Assembly: GCF_050908235.1 (NCBI RefSeq)
Contig: NZ_CP194340.1
DNA from: Pseudoramibacter alactolyticus
Lineage (GTDB): Bacteria > Bacillota > Clostridia > Eubacteriales > Eubacteriaceae
Direction: 5' to 3' (one strand)
DNA length: 64,000 nucleotides
Of this stretch, positions 35,208 to 44,545 are shown one piece after another. Both the position numbers and the translations under genes were made by a program. The stretch's first letter is position 1. Every line of letters begins with the position of its first letter. The notes beneath the pieces were generated by a model. It was not told the origin of the DNA. It saw only the letters and a list, made by a program, of their open reading frames with translations, and did not search any database.

Positions 35208-36300
35208 TGTAGAGCCTCCTCAAGTTTTCGATATCGTGTTCGGTGATTTCATCCATCAGGGCTTCTCGGCGCTTGGTATCGGCGGCCTCCTCGGGAGCCA
35301 TCGGCACCGGCTGGCGCCGTTTATGATGATGGGCGGCCGCCTCGGCTTCAACCGCTTCGAGGGTGGTGATCTGCTGTTCGTGCCAGCGTTTTAAAATCCC
35401 GTCGATGTATTTCAGATTGGGGGTGTTGGTGCGGTCCATGGCGGCCTGGACCAGCTCGATGCCGTTGCCGTAATCGTCAAACCATTTGTCGATCATCTTT
35501 TTCTCCCATTGCATAGGTCCGCGGTGAATGCCCAGGTACTTCAGCACATCGTAGTAGCGCTTTTGCCGGTCGCTGGATTCGCGTTTGACGCGTTCGGCGT
35601 CCTCGAAGGTGATGACCCCGGCGCGGTGCCAGTTGTCGGCGACGGCATCCATGTAGTGAAACATTTGTTTCTGAGAGAAGGGAGTGTCCTTGCTGGCGAT
35701 GATGGTGAGGGTGTATTCGGCCAGAACCACCACGGCTTCGGGATCAAAATGGTAATCCTTCACGTAGGTGCTTAAGGTCATTGTGCCGGAACGGGACAAG
35801 GGCTCGCTGCCCAACATGGCCTGCACCTTGGCGTACATATCGGCGATGCGGGCCTCGTCCGGATTCTTGGGCGCCGGGTCTGCCGGCCAGTCGGCCATTG
35901 AGAGCTGGCCCTTGGGCACGGCGCCTTTCACCGCTTGTTTTTTGGCGGGCCTCGGCTTCGGCCCGTTGAGGATCAGCGCCGGAATATTAAAGAATTGCAC
36001 GTCGGCCTGGCCGTCGGCGCCGTAGGTCACAGAGAGGATGCCCTGCTCCTGCCAGTAGGCCCAGGCCTTGCGCACATCGCCTTCTGTCATGTGCAGCTCC
36101 TGGGAGAGGGAGCTGTCGTCCACCGGGATAGCGCTTTGGCCAAAGCAAAGCTTAAGTCCGTACAGATAAACCTTGACGTAATCGCCGTGGGCCTGGGGCA
36201 TATAAAGATTGATGAAGGCATTCTCCACCGGGGTGATGCCGAGATTGTCATTGCCGCTTTCAAAACTGAAGCGCGTGGCTTTGGTATGGTTCGATTGCAT
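35173..36300 (-). CDS. DnaD-family replication protein
   Basis: A 375-residue primosomal protein. The N-terminal winged-helix region (about 30-110) is followed by two C-terminal DnaD/DnaB_II repeats. The second carries the signature NLKYIDGILKRWHEQ. It remodels DNA and recruits the helicase loader, whose gene follows directly; the start at 36300 places both in one operon. Confidence 0.9.
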   Translation of the reverse strand: MQSNHTKATRFSFESGNDNLGITPVENAFINLYMPQAHGDYVKVYLYGLKLCFGQSAIPVDDSSLSQELHMTEGDVRKAWAYWQEQGILSVTYGADGQADVQFFNIPALILNGPKPRPAKKQAVKGAVPKGQLSMADWPADPAPKNPDEARIADMYAKVQAMLGSEPLSRSGTMTLSTYVKDYHFDPEAVVVLAEYTLTIIASKDTPFSQKQMFHYMDAVADNWHRAGVITFEDAERVKRESSDRQKRYYDVLKYLGIHRGPMQWEKKMIDKWFDDYGNGIELVQAAMDRTNTPNLKYIDGILKRWHEQQITTLEAVEAEAAAHHHKRRQPVPMAPEEAADTKRREALMDEITEHDIENLRRLYNDNQNDTKPAH

Positions 36301-36652
36301 GGTGTTTCCTCGTCGTGTGTCGCGTTTTCGTCCTCCGCGCGGCGAAGGTCTGATTCAAAAAAGACCGCCGCGGATTCTTTTCGTATTATATCATAGCCGA
36401 CCGGCCTTCGGCAGCGCATTCGAAAAAAGCGCCGCGATCAGGGAATCTTTAACTTTGTAACGAACTCGTAAAACCTGAAGGCAAAGCGGCCGGATTCTTG
36501 CCATCGGTCAATCTTGTGATATAATAATCCAAATTGAGCCCGGATCGAAAGGCGCATCAACCGGCTCGCAAAATCAATCAAAAACCAATCTGAAAAGCAG
36601 GCGGCCCGGATGCTGCCATGATCATGAAGAGAAGATAAATCGAGAGGATACG
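36301..36652 (+). promoter_or_regulatory. Intergenic region with the murA promoter
   Basis: A 352-base gap between divergent genes. TTGCCA (36498-36503) and TATAAT (36520-36525), 16 bases apart, form a likely plus-strand promoter for murA. A GAGAGGA-type box lies before ATG 36653. Nothing else is recognised in the gap. Confidence 0.6.
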
Positions 36653-37936
36653 ATGGATAAATTAATCATCAACGGGGGCGTTCCCCTTCAGGGCGAAGTG
36701 AAGATTACCGGTGCGAAAAATGCCGTGCTGGGACTCATTCCGGCGGCGATCCTCAGCCGCAACGTCATCGTGATGGACAATGTGCCCCAGATCAACGACG
36801 TCCAGAAAATGGTCAATATCTTAAGAAAGCTCGGTGTGCGCATCGACAGCGAAGGCGATGTGCTCACCATTGACGCCAGGGAAAAAATCTCCCATGACTG
36901 CTCTCCCTATCAGGACCAGACCGGCAGGATGCGCGCGTCCTATTATTTGCTCGGCGCACTGCTCGGGCGCTATCATGAAGCGATCGTTCCCCTGCCCGGC
37001 GGCTGCAACATCGGCGACCGCCCCATCGACCAGCACATCAAGGGGTTCGAAGCCCTGGGCGCCAAGGTCGTGATTGAGCACGGCCAGGTGAAAATGAAAG
37101 CCGACCGTCTGGTGGGCACGGATATTTATCTGGACGTGGTTTCCGTCGGGGCGACCATCAATATCATGCTGGCGGCGGTGCTGGCCGAGGGCAAAACGGT
37201 GATTGAAAACGTGGCGAAGGAGCCCCACATTGTGGACGTGGCCAACTTTCTCAACAAAATGGGCGCCAATATCAAAGGTGCCGGCACAGATACCATCCGC
37301 ATCCGCGGCGTTGAAAAGCTGGGCAGCTGCTCCTATTCGGTGGTACCGGATCAGATTACGGCAGGTACCTACATGATGGCCGCGGCGGCCACCGGCGGGA
37401 ATGTGCTGGTTTCCGGCGTTATTCCCAAACACATGGAATCGGTCACGGCCAAATTAAGGGAAATGGGTGCCGAAGTCACGGTGGAGGGCGACGGCCTGCG
37501 GGTGAAAAACAACAAGGAACGGCTCAAGGCCTGCCGCATTAAAACCCTGCCCTATCCCGGCTTTCCCACGGATCTGCAGCAACCGATGGCCGTGCTGATG
37601 GCCATCGCCGAGGGCAACAGCATGATTCAGGAAAGCATCTTCGAAAATCGCTTTAAATACGTGGATGAGCTGCGCAAGATGGGCGCGAACATCACCATCA
37701 GCGGGCGCATTGCGAATATCACCGGCGTGCCGAAGCTTTCCGGCACCAAAATCGTATCGACCGATCTGCGGGCCGGGGCGGCCATGGTGATTGCCGCGTT
37801 GGTGGCGGAGGGCGAATCCGAGGTGACCGGCCTCCAATACATCGACCGTGGCTACGAAAATCTCGAGGGGAATTTCCGAGATCTCGGTGCCCGCATTCGC
37901 CGGGTGCCCATGGATCTTGCGGAATTGGATATTTAA
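36653..37936 (+). CDS. murA: UDP-N-acetylglucosamine 1-carboxyvinyltransferase
   Basis: A 427-residue enzyme for the first committed step of peptidoglycan synthesis (PEP transfer to UDP-GlcNAc). It begins with LQGEVKITGAKNA, and has the catalytic loop LPGGCNIGDRPID with Cys118, so the fosfomycin target cysteine is present. Length and repeats of the two-domain fold are normal. It is followed three bases later by a cell-wall hydrolase gene. Confidence 0.98.
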   Translation: MDKLIINGGVPLQGEVKITGAKNAVLGLIPAAILSRNVIVMDNVPQINDVQKMVNILRKLGVRIDSEGDVLTIDAREKISHDCSPYQDQTGRMRASYYLLGALLGRYHEAIVPLPGGCNIGDRPIDQHIKGFEALGAKVVIEHGQVKMKADRLVGTDIYLDVVSVGATINIMLAAVLAEGKTVIENVAKEPHIVDVANFLNKMGANIKGAGTDTIRIRGVEKLGSCSYSVVPDQITAGTYMMAAAATGGNVLVSGVIPKHMESVTAKLREMGAEVTVEGDGLRVKNNKERLKACRIKTLPYPGFPTDLQQPMAVLMAIAEGNSMIQESIFENRFKYVDELRKMGANITISGRIANITGVPKLSGTKIVSTDLRAGAAMVIAALVAEGESEVTGLQYIDRGYENLEGNFRDLGARIRRVPMDLAELDI

Positions 37937-37939
37937 ACC

Positions 37940-38863
37940 ATGGCTATTTTAAGAAACATCGGGCGGTTGTGGGTGTCCCTTTTGTTTGCCGGAATCCTGA
38001 TATTTGGCACGACAGCACCAGTTTCGGCGGCAGACACCCAGTCGCTCACCAATCAGATTACGGACATTCAAAAGCAGATCGACGCGCAGGCCAAGCGCCT
38101 TGATGCCCTTAAAGCTCAGACTGCAAACAAAAATGCGGAGCTGGCCAAACAAAAGCAGGCCCTTTCCCAGGCCCGACAGGGAATGAGCGAACGGGTGCGC
38201 GCTTTTTATATGTTTGGCAGCGACGGCGTTTTGCAGTACTTGTTTACGTCCGACAGCATTTCGGAATTTTTGGCCAAGGCGGACCAAATGCGCACCGTGA
38301 TGAACGCAGATAACGTCCGGGTGGCTAAGGTGGAACGCCTGCAGCGCCGGGTTGTCCGGGAAAAAGCGGCGTTGGAGCAGGAGCAACGAAAGGCCGAGCA
38401 ATCTCAGAAGCAGCTGAACGCTCAGCTTAAAACCGTGCAGCAAAAGCTGATGGCCTATGAAAAAGAGCACCCAGACACATCCGACAACAGCAGCACCAGC
38501 GGGGTTAGCCCCACCACCGGCCACCGCACGGAAACCAGCAATCAGATGGATTTTATCTGCGCGGTCGTGGCGCAGGAATGCAATTCTGATTATCAGGGAT
38601 CGCTGGCGGTCATCAGCTGTGTGATGAATCGCGGAGATACCGGCCGATGGGGCGGCCGCAATTGCGTCGCGGTATTAAAAGCACCGGGACAATTTGAGGC
38701 CTATTTGTCGGGAGCCTATAAAAAATACCTGCACGGCAGGTATCCGGCTCACGTTAAGCAGGCGGTGGAAGACTGCATGCTCAAAGGCATCCGCAATCAC
38801 AGCTATCAAAGTTTCCACGCCGGTTCGTCTCTGCCTTCCTTCGGCGGCAATCATTATTATTGA
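37940..38863 (+). CDS. Secreted coiled-coil protein with CwlJ/SleB-like hydrolase domain
   Basis: A 307-residue protein. A signal peptide (residues 1-31, cleaved after VSAA) is followed by a coiled coil (about 35-180, PcsB-like), an Asn/Ser/Thr linker, and a C-terminal Hydrolase_2 domain (about 205-307). That domain has VVAQECNSDYQGSLAVISCV with a likely catalytic Glu, NRGDTGRWG, and the end SFGGNHYY. It probably cleaves peptidoglycan outside the cell, a sensible partner for the upstream murA. Confidence 0.9.
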   Translation: MAILRNIGRLWVSLLFAGILIFGTTAPVSAADTQSLTNQITDIQKQIDAQAKRLDALKAQTANKNAELAKQKQALSQARQGMSERVRAFYMFGSDGVLQYLFTSDSISEFLAKADQMRTVMNADNVRVAKVERLQRRVVREKAALEQEQRKAEQSQKQLNAQLKTVQQKLMAYEKEHPDTSDNSSTSGVSPTTGHRTETSNQMDFICAVVAQECNSDYQGSLAVISCVMNRGDTGRWGGRNCVAVLKAPGQFEAYLSGAYKKYLHGRYPAHVKQAVEDCMLKGIRNHSYQSFHAGSSLPSFGGNHYY

Positions 38864-38906
38864 TGGCAGGTTGGCACGGCAGACCATAGAAAAGGGTTTT
38901 GACTTT

Positions 38907-39695
38907 ATGCAATTTTGTTCTTTATACAGCGGTTCGTCGGGCAACTGTCTGTACGTGGCCCATGGACGCACCAGGCTCTTGGTGGATGCGGGGCTGTCCG
39001 GCAGGAAAATCGAGCAGGGGCTCGTTTCGGCGGATGTGCTGCCGACAGAGCTTGACGGCATCCTGATCACCCACGAGCACCGGGACCATATCCACGGGGC
39101 CGGAGTGCTCTCCCGGCGTTATCATTTGCCGATTTATGCCAATGCGGCGACCTGGGAAGCCATGGCGCCGGAGCTCGGCAAAATCGACGGGGCCAACGTT
39201 CGGTTTTTTGTGACCGGGGTGCCTTTTGACATCGGGGATCTGCAGATTGATAGTTTCCCCATCTCCCACGACGCGGCGGAGCCGGTGGGATTTGCCATCG
39301 ACAGCGGCAATCACTCCCTGGGCATCGCAACGGATACCGGCGTGATGACGGATACCATCCTCGGATCGCTCAAAGGCCGGGAGCTGGTGGTGCTCGAGAG
39401 CAATCACGACGCGGCCATGCTGGAGACCGGGCCCTATCCCTATCCGCTCAAGCGGCGCATCGCCGGCGAGCACGGCCATCTCTCCAACGATACGGCGGGC
39501 GATACCGCGGTAACTTTGGCGGAGAGCGGTGTGAAGCAGATCGTCCTCGCCCATCTGAGCCACGAGAACAACCTGCCGATTCTTGCTTATCAAACGAGCA
39601 AGGGCTTTTTTGAGGCGTCGGGCATCAGCGAAAGGGACACGCGCCTCGCGGTGGCGCGCCGCCACGAGCGCTCGTCGATTTTCGACGTTTGTTAG
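38907..39695 (+). CDS. Metallo-beta-lactamase-fold exonuclease WalJ/YycJ-like
   Basis: A 262-residue MBL protein. It starts MQFCSLYSGSSGNCLYV, and its metal motif is ITHEHRDHIHGAG. Relatives near walRK (YycJ/VicX) act in DNA repair and cell-division control, though no walRK is in the window. I chose ATG 38907; an in-frame start at 38694 overlaps the hydrolase gene. Its last 145 bases and terminator recur at 41066-41272. Confidence 0.92.
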   Translation: MQFCSLYSGSSGNCLYVAHGRTRLLVDAGLSGRKIEQGLVSADVLPTELDGILITHEHRDHIHGAGVLSRRYHLPIYANAATWEAMAPELGKIDGANVRFFVTGVPFDIGDLQIDSFPISHDAAEPVGFAIDSGNHSLGIATDTGVMTDTILGSLKGRELVVLESNHDAAMLETGPYPYPLKRRIAGEHGHLSNDTAGDTAVTLAESGVKQIVLAHLSHENNLPILAYQTSKGFFEASGISERDTRLAVARRHERSSIFDVC

Positions 39696-39756
39696 ATCAT
39701 CCATGAAGCAGTGAACGGCCTTCGGGCCGTTTTTTAATTGCAGCAGAAAACCGCCC
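39550..39756 (+). repeat. Direct repeat copy A: walJ 3' end and terminator
   Basis: This 207-bp stretch, from within walJ through its terminator, is repeated at 41066-41272 with about 9-10 mismatches and no gaps (about 95% identity). The 1.3 kb between the copies holds the GH114-like gene. Confidence 0.95.
39714..39735 (+). terminator. Terminator of walJ
   Basis: ACGGCC, loop TTCG, GGCCGT, followed by T6. The second copy at 41230-41252 has loop TTCA. Confidence 0.85.
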
Positions 39757-40194
39757 CTTGCGGAGCGGCTGAAAGTTTATGGTGGATTTGGAGGTTGATC
39801 CGAGCATTAAGAAAAACGACGCCGTTTGACGATACGCGAACGATCAATGTGCCTTGAATCATGGCTCTTTAAAATATTCTTTATCAATGAAAATTAATTT
39901 TTTACTTTTGAGATTTTATAATATTACTTATATATAGCTAATTGCAAAAGGCGGTGTTTTTTGGTAGAATTTAGTATTATTTGTTTGACGATAAAGGTCG
40001 AAATAGGATTCAAAAACGCTGGCTAAATCATTATCCTGGCGCGCACTCCTTAGCCTTTAAACAGCAGAAGGCTATCTGTTTTGGGAACATGGCACATACA
40101 CTGCCGTCAATGCGAACGGAAAAATGCCCTTATTCTTGAGAGCAAAGGCGAGACGGCAAAGAAAGAAAAAGCCATGGGTATGTGAGGTATCTTT
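39757..40194. other. AT-rich spacer before the GH114-like gene
   Basis: A 438-base stretch, clearly richer in A/T than its flanks near 39880-40000 (runs such as TATATATAGCTA). I find no intact gene. The ribosome binding site of the next gene lies near 40184. A plus-strand promoter is likely here but I could not fix one with confidence. Confidence 0.6.
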
Positions 40195-41022
40195 ATGAAA
40201 TTCAAAAGACGGCTTTTTTTGTTAAGCATTGTTTTGTGTGTTCTGATTTGTCTTCTGTCCATGGTCTTTGGTTACGCGTTAAAGCCATCAATGGCATACG
40301 GAGTATTTCTCGGCATCAATCGGCAACAAATGTATCGTCTGCAGGATTACCGCTTTGTGATTATTGAACCGTCAGAATTTCAAGCAAAACAGATCCGGGA
40401 GCTTCACGCGGCGGGAAAGACGGTCTACGGTTATTTGAATATTGGCGCCATTGAGCAATATCGTCCTTATTATGAGCGCTTCAGGAAGGCAACGCTCGGC
40501 GTCTATGGGGATTGGCCAAATGAGCGCTGGATCGACGTTTCAAATCCCCGGTGGCAGGCCTTTGTTGTTAAGATTCTTGGAAAGCAGTATGCCGATATGG
40601 GCTTGGATGGCTTCTTTTTGGATAATGCAGACGTCTATTATCACTATCCGACAGAAGAGACCTTCCAAGGTCTCTGTGCGATCCTGAAAGGACTGAAGGC
40701 CTACGGTGTCCCGCTTTTGATAAACGGCGGCGATGATTTTGTCACAAGATGTATGAATGAAGGGATCGCATCTTCCCTGTTTGATGGGATCAATCAGGAA
40801 ACGGTCTTTACGACCATCTATTTTAAAAGCAAAAATTACGGAAGACAGCGAAAAATAGAAACGTTATACTTTAAGGCCTACCTTGCAAGAGCAAAAAACT
40901 GTGGCTTAGCCGTTTATCTTTTAGAATACGGTGCAGATCCGGCGCTTTCAAGAAAAATCGACAGCTATTGCAGAGAAAATGGCTTTCTTTGGTACAATGC
41001 GAAGAGTTTGGAGCTTCGATAA
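40195..41022 (+). CDS. GH114-like (endo-alpha-1,4-polygalactosaminidase family) hydrolase, membrane-anchored
   Basis: A 275-residue protein. An N-terminal hydrophobic segment (residues 6-30) may be a signal or anchor. The TIM-barrel shows GKTVYGYLNIGAIEQYR, RWIDVSNPRWQ, and GLDGFFLDNADVY (catalytic acids of the family). Relatives cut galactosamine-containing exopolysaccharides. The gene is more A/T-rich than its neighbours and is flanked by the walJ duplication, so it was probably acquired. Confidence 0.85.
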   Translation: MKFKRRLFLLSIVLCVLICLLSMVFGYALKPSMAYGVFLGINRQQMYRLQDYRFVIIEPSEFQAKQIRELHAAGKTVYGYLNIGAIEQYRPYYERFRKATLGVYGDWPNERWIDVSNPRWQAFVVKILGKQYADMGLDGFFLDNADVYYHYPTEETFQGLCAILKGLKAYGVPLLINGGDDFVTRCMNEGIASSLFDGINQETVFTTIYFKSKNYGRQRKIETLYFKAYLARAKNCGLAVYLLEYGADPALSRKIDSYCRENGFLWYNAKSLELR

Positions 41023-41057
41023 AAGCGGTGGCAAGTCTGCATTGTGCAAGAATTTAG

Positions 41058-41211
41058 TCTGATTACCCATCTGAGCCATGAGAACAATCTGCCGATTCTT
41101 GCCTATCAAACGAGCAAGGGTTTTTTTGAGGCGTCGGGCATCAGCGAAAGGGACACGCGCCTCGCGGTGGCGCGCCGCCACGAGCGTTCGTCGATTTTCG
41201 ATGTTTGTTAG
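41058..41211 (+). pseudogene. Truncated second copy of the walJ 3' end
   Basis: The open frame reads LITHLSHENNLPILAYQTSK, then SGISERDTRL to the same FDVC stop as walJ, without a start or the metal site. It is the coding part of direct-repeat copy B. Confidence 0.9.
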
Positions 41212-41272
41212 ATCATCCATGGAGCAGTGAACGGCCTTCAGGCCGTTTTTTGATTGCAGCAGAAAACCGCCC
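41066..41272 (+). repeat. Direct repeat copy B
   Basis: Second copy of the 207-bp sequence at 39550-39756, including the terminator hairpin. Most differences in the coding part are synonymous third positions (for example CACGAG/CATGAG, GCTTAT/GCCTAT), as expected if this copy derives from a functional homologue rather than from random drift. Confidence 0.95.
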
Positions 41273-41304
41273 TGAAGGGCGGTCCATGTGGAGGCTGCAG
41301 CCGA

Positions 41305-42522
41305 TTAATCTTTCTGCATATCGTCGGAAATGGCGTCGGCCAGACGGTCGAGGTCGATCGCCTGGGTGTTGTCCAGGGCGGAGGCCAGGGAGACCCGGTC
41401 TTCGAGGACGGTTATGTTCTTCATTTCGTCGTTCAAGAAGGCCTCGATCAGATCGCCGGAGCGCACGGCCCAGGAGCCGTTTTCAATCAGGCCGACGGTG
41501 CGGTTCTGCACGTTCAGCGCCTTCATGTCCTCGAGGAAGTTGAGCATCTTCGGGTAAATGCCGAGGTTATAAGTTACCGAAGCGAGCACGAGATGGCTCA
41601 GGCGGAAGGTTTCGGCGATCAGCTGGGACACGTCGGTGGTGGAAACGTCGTAAACCGCGACATTGGTGACGCCGCGCTCACAGAGCTTTGCGGCCAGCGC
41701 CTGGGCGGCGCCTTCCGTGTTGCCGTACATCGAGGCGTAGGCGATCATCACGCCCGATTCTTCCGGGGCGTAGCGGCTCCAGGTGTCGTATTTGCCGATG
41801 AAATACATCAGATCCCTGCGCCAGACCGGCCCGTGAAGCGGACAGATGAATTGGATCTGATCGAGAATCGTGCCGGCTTTTTTGAGGATGGCCTGGATGT
41901 GCGGGCCGTATTTGCCCACGATATTGGCCAGATAGCGGCGGGCGTCGTCGAGCCAGTCGCGGTCGAAATCGACCTCGTCGGCGAAGAGCTTGCCATCCAG
42001 CGCCCCGAAGGTGCCGAAGGCGTCGGCGGAGAAGAGGGCGCCGCTTGTCGTGTCGAAGGTCACCATCACCTCCGGCCAGTGCACCATCGGCGCAAAGACA
42101 AAAGTCACCGCATGGGTCCCGAAGGAGAAGGTGTCCCCTTCCGCCACTTCGATGCATTCGTGGTCGTCCACGGTGAAGTGAAACTGGCGCATCAGCATGA
42201 AGGCCTTTTTGTTGGAGATGATTTTCACGTCCGGATAGCGGATGAGCACCTCCTCGATGGAGCCGGCGTGATCCGGCTCCAAATGGTTGATCACCAGATA
42301 ATCCAATGGGCGGCCTGCCAGCAGATGGTCGAGGTTTTCGAGGAGCTGGCGGCAGCCCGACCAGTCCACCGTGTCGAAGAGCACGGTTTTTTCGTCCAGG
42401 AGCAGATACGCGTTGTAGGAGACGCCCCGGGGGATGGGATAGGCGTTTTCAAACAGGGCGAGGCGATGGTCGTTGGCCCCGACCCAATACAGGTCGTCGG
42501 TTACTTTTCGGGTAATATGCAT
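41305..42522 (-). CDS. fprA: Flavodiiron protein (A-type flavoprotein, O2/NO reductase)
   Basis: A 405-residue protein. The N-terminal MBL-fold diiron domain (1-250) has HLEPDHAGS and CPLHGPVWR. The C-terminal flavodoxin domain (from about 255) starts IAYASMYGNTEGAA for FMN. It reduces O2 to water or NO to N2O, usually with rubredoxin as donor. I chose ATG 42522; the extension to 42705 overlaps the next gene. It follows the EtfA-rubredoxin frame by 34 bases in the same direction. Confidence 0.96.
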   Translation of the reverse strand: MHITRKVTDDLYWVGANDHRLALFENAYPIPRGVSYNAYLLLDEKTVLFDTVDWSGCRQLLENLDHLLAGRPLDYLVINHLEPDHAGSIEEVLIRYPDVKIISNKKAFMLMRQFHFTVDDHECIEVAEGDTFSFGTHAVTFVFAPMVHWPEVMVTFDTTSGALFSADAFGTFGALDGKLFADEVDFDRDWLDDARRYLANIVGKYGPHIQAILKKAGTILDQIQFICPLHGPVWRRDLMYFIGKYDTWSRYAPEESGVMIAYASMYGNTEGAAQALAAKLCERGVTNVAVYDVSTTDVSQLIAETFRLSHLVLASVTYNLGIYPKMLNFLEDMKALNVQNRTVGLIENGSWAVRSGDLIEAFLNDEMKNITVLEDRVSLASALDNTQAIDLDRLADAISDDMQKD

Positions 42523-42556
42523 GGTTTTCCTCTCAGTCTTGGTGTGCAGCGGGGCA

Positions 42557-43219
42557 CTACATTTCGATAAAGCCGGCTTTTTCTTCGGCGCATTCCGGAC
42601 AGACCCAGTCGCCGGGCAGATCGGCAAATTGGGTGCCGGGCAGCACATCCGCTTCCTCGTCGCCGATCTCCGGCACGTATTCGTAACCGCAGCCGTTGCA
42701 GACATAGCGCGGGCCGACGGGTTCCGGTTTGGGGATGCGCGGCCGTTTGATTTTGATCATCGGGGGCGCCGGTTGTTTTTCGCCGGTATCCAGGGCCTGG
42801 GTGAGCAGCGGCAGAATGACGTTGACGTCGCCGACGATGCCGTAATCGCAGTTTTTAAAGATCGGGGCGTTGGGGTTTTTGTTGATGGCGACGATGATGG
42901 ACGCTGTCTTGATGCCTTTCAGGTGCTGCTTCGCGCCGGAAATGCCGCAGGCGATATAAAGATTGCCGACGAATTTTTGGCCGGACATGCCGACATAACG
43001 ATCCAAGGGAACGTATTTTAAGGTCTCCGCCACGGGACGGGAGGAGCCGATGGCCGCGCCGGCGGCGCGGGCCAGGTCTTCGATGAGGCGCATGTTTTCT
43101 TTGGGGCCGATGCCCTTGCCGGCGGCAACAACTCGTTCGGCTTGGGCGATGGGCGTGTCGGCGGGAATGCCGACGCTGAAGTCGATTTGTTTTTTTAGCT
43201 TGCCGACCAGCGCGTTCAC
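42557..43219 (-). CDS. EtfA C-terminal FAD domain fused to rubredoxin (3' part of a fusion)
   Basis: 220 residues. The first part is the FAD-binding C-terminal domain of electron-transfer flavoprotein alpha: GKGIGPKENMRLIEDLA, AIGSSRP, LYIACGISGAKQHL, INKNPNAPIF. The N-terminal Etf domain is absent. From about residue 170 a rubredoxin follows, with CNGCGYEY and CPEC. Correcting one missing A near 43284-43287 joins it in frame to the upstream acyl-CoA dehydrogenase, so it is probably the tail of that protein rather than a separate gene. Confidence 0.88.
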   Translation of the reverse strand: MNALVGKLKKQIDFSVGIPADTPIAQAERVVAAGKGIGPKENMRLIEDLARAAGAAIGSSRPVAETLKYVPLDRYVGMSGQKFVGNLYIACGISGAKQHLKGIKTASIIVAINKNPNAPIFKNCDYGIVGDVNVILPLLTQALDTGEKQPAPPMIKIKRPRIPKPEPVGPRYVCNGCGYEYVPEIGDEEADVLPGTQFADLPGDWVCPECAEEKAGFIEM

Positions 43220-44475
43220 CTGATCGGCCGGTTCCCCTTCGCTGAAGATCTGCTGCTTGCGCAGGCCGGTGATGGGCGCGGCCTTTTGGGCGCCTCCGCT
43301 TTTTTGCCGCCCTTCTCCCGGCGGCCGCGGGGCATCTTGCCGAGGAGCTTGGACGAGATCACCACCCGCATGATTTCGTTGGTGCCTTCGTAAATCGTCG
43401 TGATCTTGGCGTCCCGGTACATTCGCTCGATGTCCATGCCCTTCAGGTAGCCGGTGCCGCCGAAGATCTGCAGCGCGTCGTTGACCACTTCCAGGGCCAT
43501 GTCGGAGGCGTAGCCCTTGGCCATAGCCGCTTCGACGCTGTAGGGCTCGTGGTGGGTCTTGAGCTCGGCTGCGGAATAAACGAGGAAGCGGGCCATGCGC
43601 AGCTTGGTGGCCATGTCGGCGATCTTGAAGGAAATGGACTGTTGGAAGCCGATGGGCTTGCCAAACTGCACCCGTTCCCTGGCGTAGGCCAGGGCGGCTT
43701 CGTAAGCGCCCTGCGCGATGCCCAGCGCCTGGGAGGCGATGCCGATGCGGCCGCCGTCGAGGGTCATCATCGCGATTTTAAAGCCGTCGCCCTCCTGGCC
43801 CAGCAGGTTTTCCTTGGGGACCTTCACATTGTTGAAGATCAGCTCCGCCGTGGAAGACGAGCGGATCCCCAGCTTGTCGTAGTGGTCGCCGAAGTCGAAG
43901 CCGGCCCAGCCCTTTTCAACGATAAAGGCCGAGATGCCGTGGGTGCCGATATCCGGCGTGGTCACGGCGAAGACCACATAGGTATCGGCCTTCGGAGCGT
44001 TGGTGATAAAGACTTTGCCTCCGTTGAGCAGATAATGATCGCCCTTGTCCACCGCGGTGGTTTCGGTGCCGCCGGCATCGGAGCCGGCGTTGGGCTCCGT
44101 CAGGCCGAAGGCACCGAGTTTTTTGCCGTTTAGCAGATCGGGCAGGTATTTTTCCTTTTGCGCCTGGCTGCCGAAGGCCGCGATGGGATAGGTCCCCAGA
44201 GAAGTGTGCGCCGAGAGGATGACCCCGGTGCCCCCGTCCACCCGGGAGAGTTCTTCCACGGCGATGGCGTAGCTGATAACATCCAGGCCAGCGCCGCCGT
44301 ATTTGGCGTCGTAGGGGATGCCCATCCAGCCGTTCTCGCCCATTTTGCGGACGATTTCCGTGGGAAAGGCATTTTGCTGGTCGAGGCTGAAGGCAATGGG
44401 CTTGACTTCCTTCTCCGCGAAGGTGCGGATTTGCTGGCGCAGGGCTTCATGGGCTTCGGTGATTTGAAATAACAT
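43216..44475 (-). CDS. Acyl-CoA dehydrogenase (5' part of the EtfA-rubredoxin fusion)
   Basis: A 419-residue frame. About 380 residues are a full acyl-CoA dehydrogenase: GAFGLTEPNAGSDAGG, the FAD/substrate middle domain, and the catalytic base in TIYEGTNEI. After the Lys-rich linker KMPRGRREKGGKKAEAPK the frame slips at a short A-run (43284-43287) into about 20 unrelated residues. With one more A the frame continues as PITGLRKQQIFSEGEPAD into the EtfA domain. It oxidises an acyl-CoA to enoyl-CoA. rrf2 lies upstream in the same orientation. Confidence 0.92.
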   Translation of the reverse strand: MLFQITEAHEALRQQIRTFAEKEVKPIAFSLDQQNAFPTEIVRKMGENGWMGIPYDAKYGGAGLDVISYAIAVEELSRVDGGTGVILSAHTSLGTYPIAAFGSQAQKEKYLPDLLNGKKLGAFGLTEPNAGSDAGGTETTAVDKGDHYLLNGGKVFITNAPKADTYVVFAVTTPDIGTHGISAFIVEKGWAGFDFGDHYDKLGIRSSSTAELIFNNVKVPKENLLGQEGDGFKIAMMTLDGGRIGIASQALGIAQGAYEAALAYARERVQFGKPIGFQQSISFKIADMATKLRMARFLVYSAAELKTHHEPYSVEAAMAKGYASDMALEVVNDALQIFGGTGYLKGMDIERMYRDAKITTIYEGTNEIMRVVISSKLLGKMPRGRREKGGKKAEAPKRPRPSPACASSRSSAKGNRPIR

Positions 44476-44545
44476 GTTTTCTCCTTCTTTTTATAAAATT
44501 AGTGAATGGTTTGCACGAAAAAGGGCGGATGGCTCCGCTGACCGA

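Noticed and set aside
41254..42570. 438-codon plus-strand frame
   Set aside because: Antisense shadow of fprA, which has all diiron and FMN motifs.
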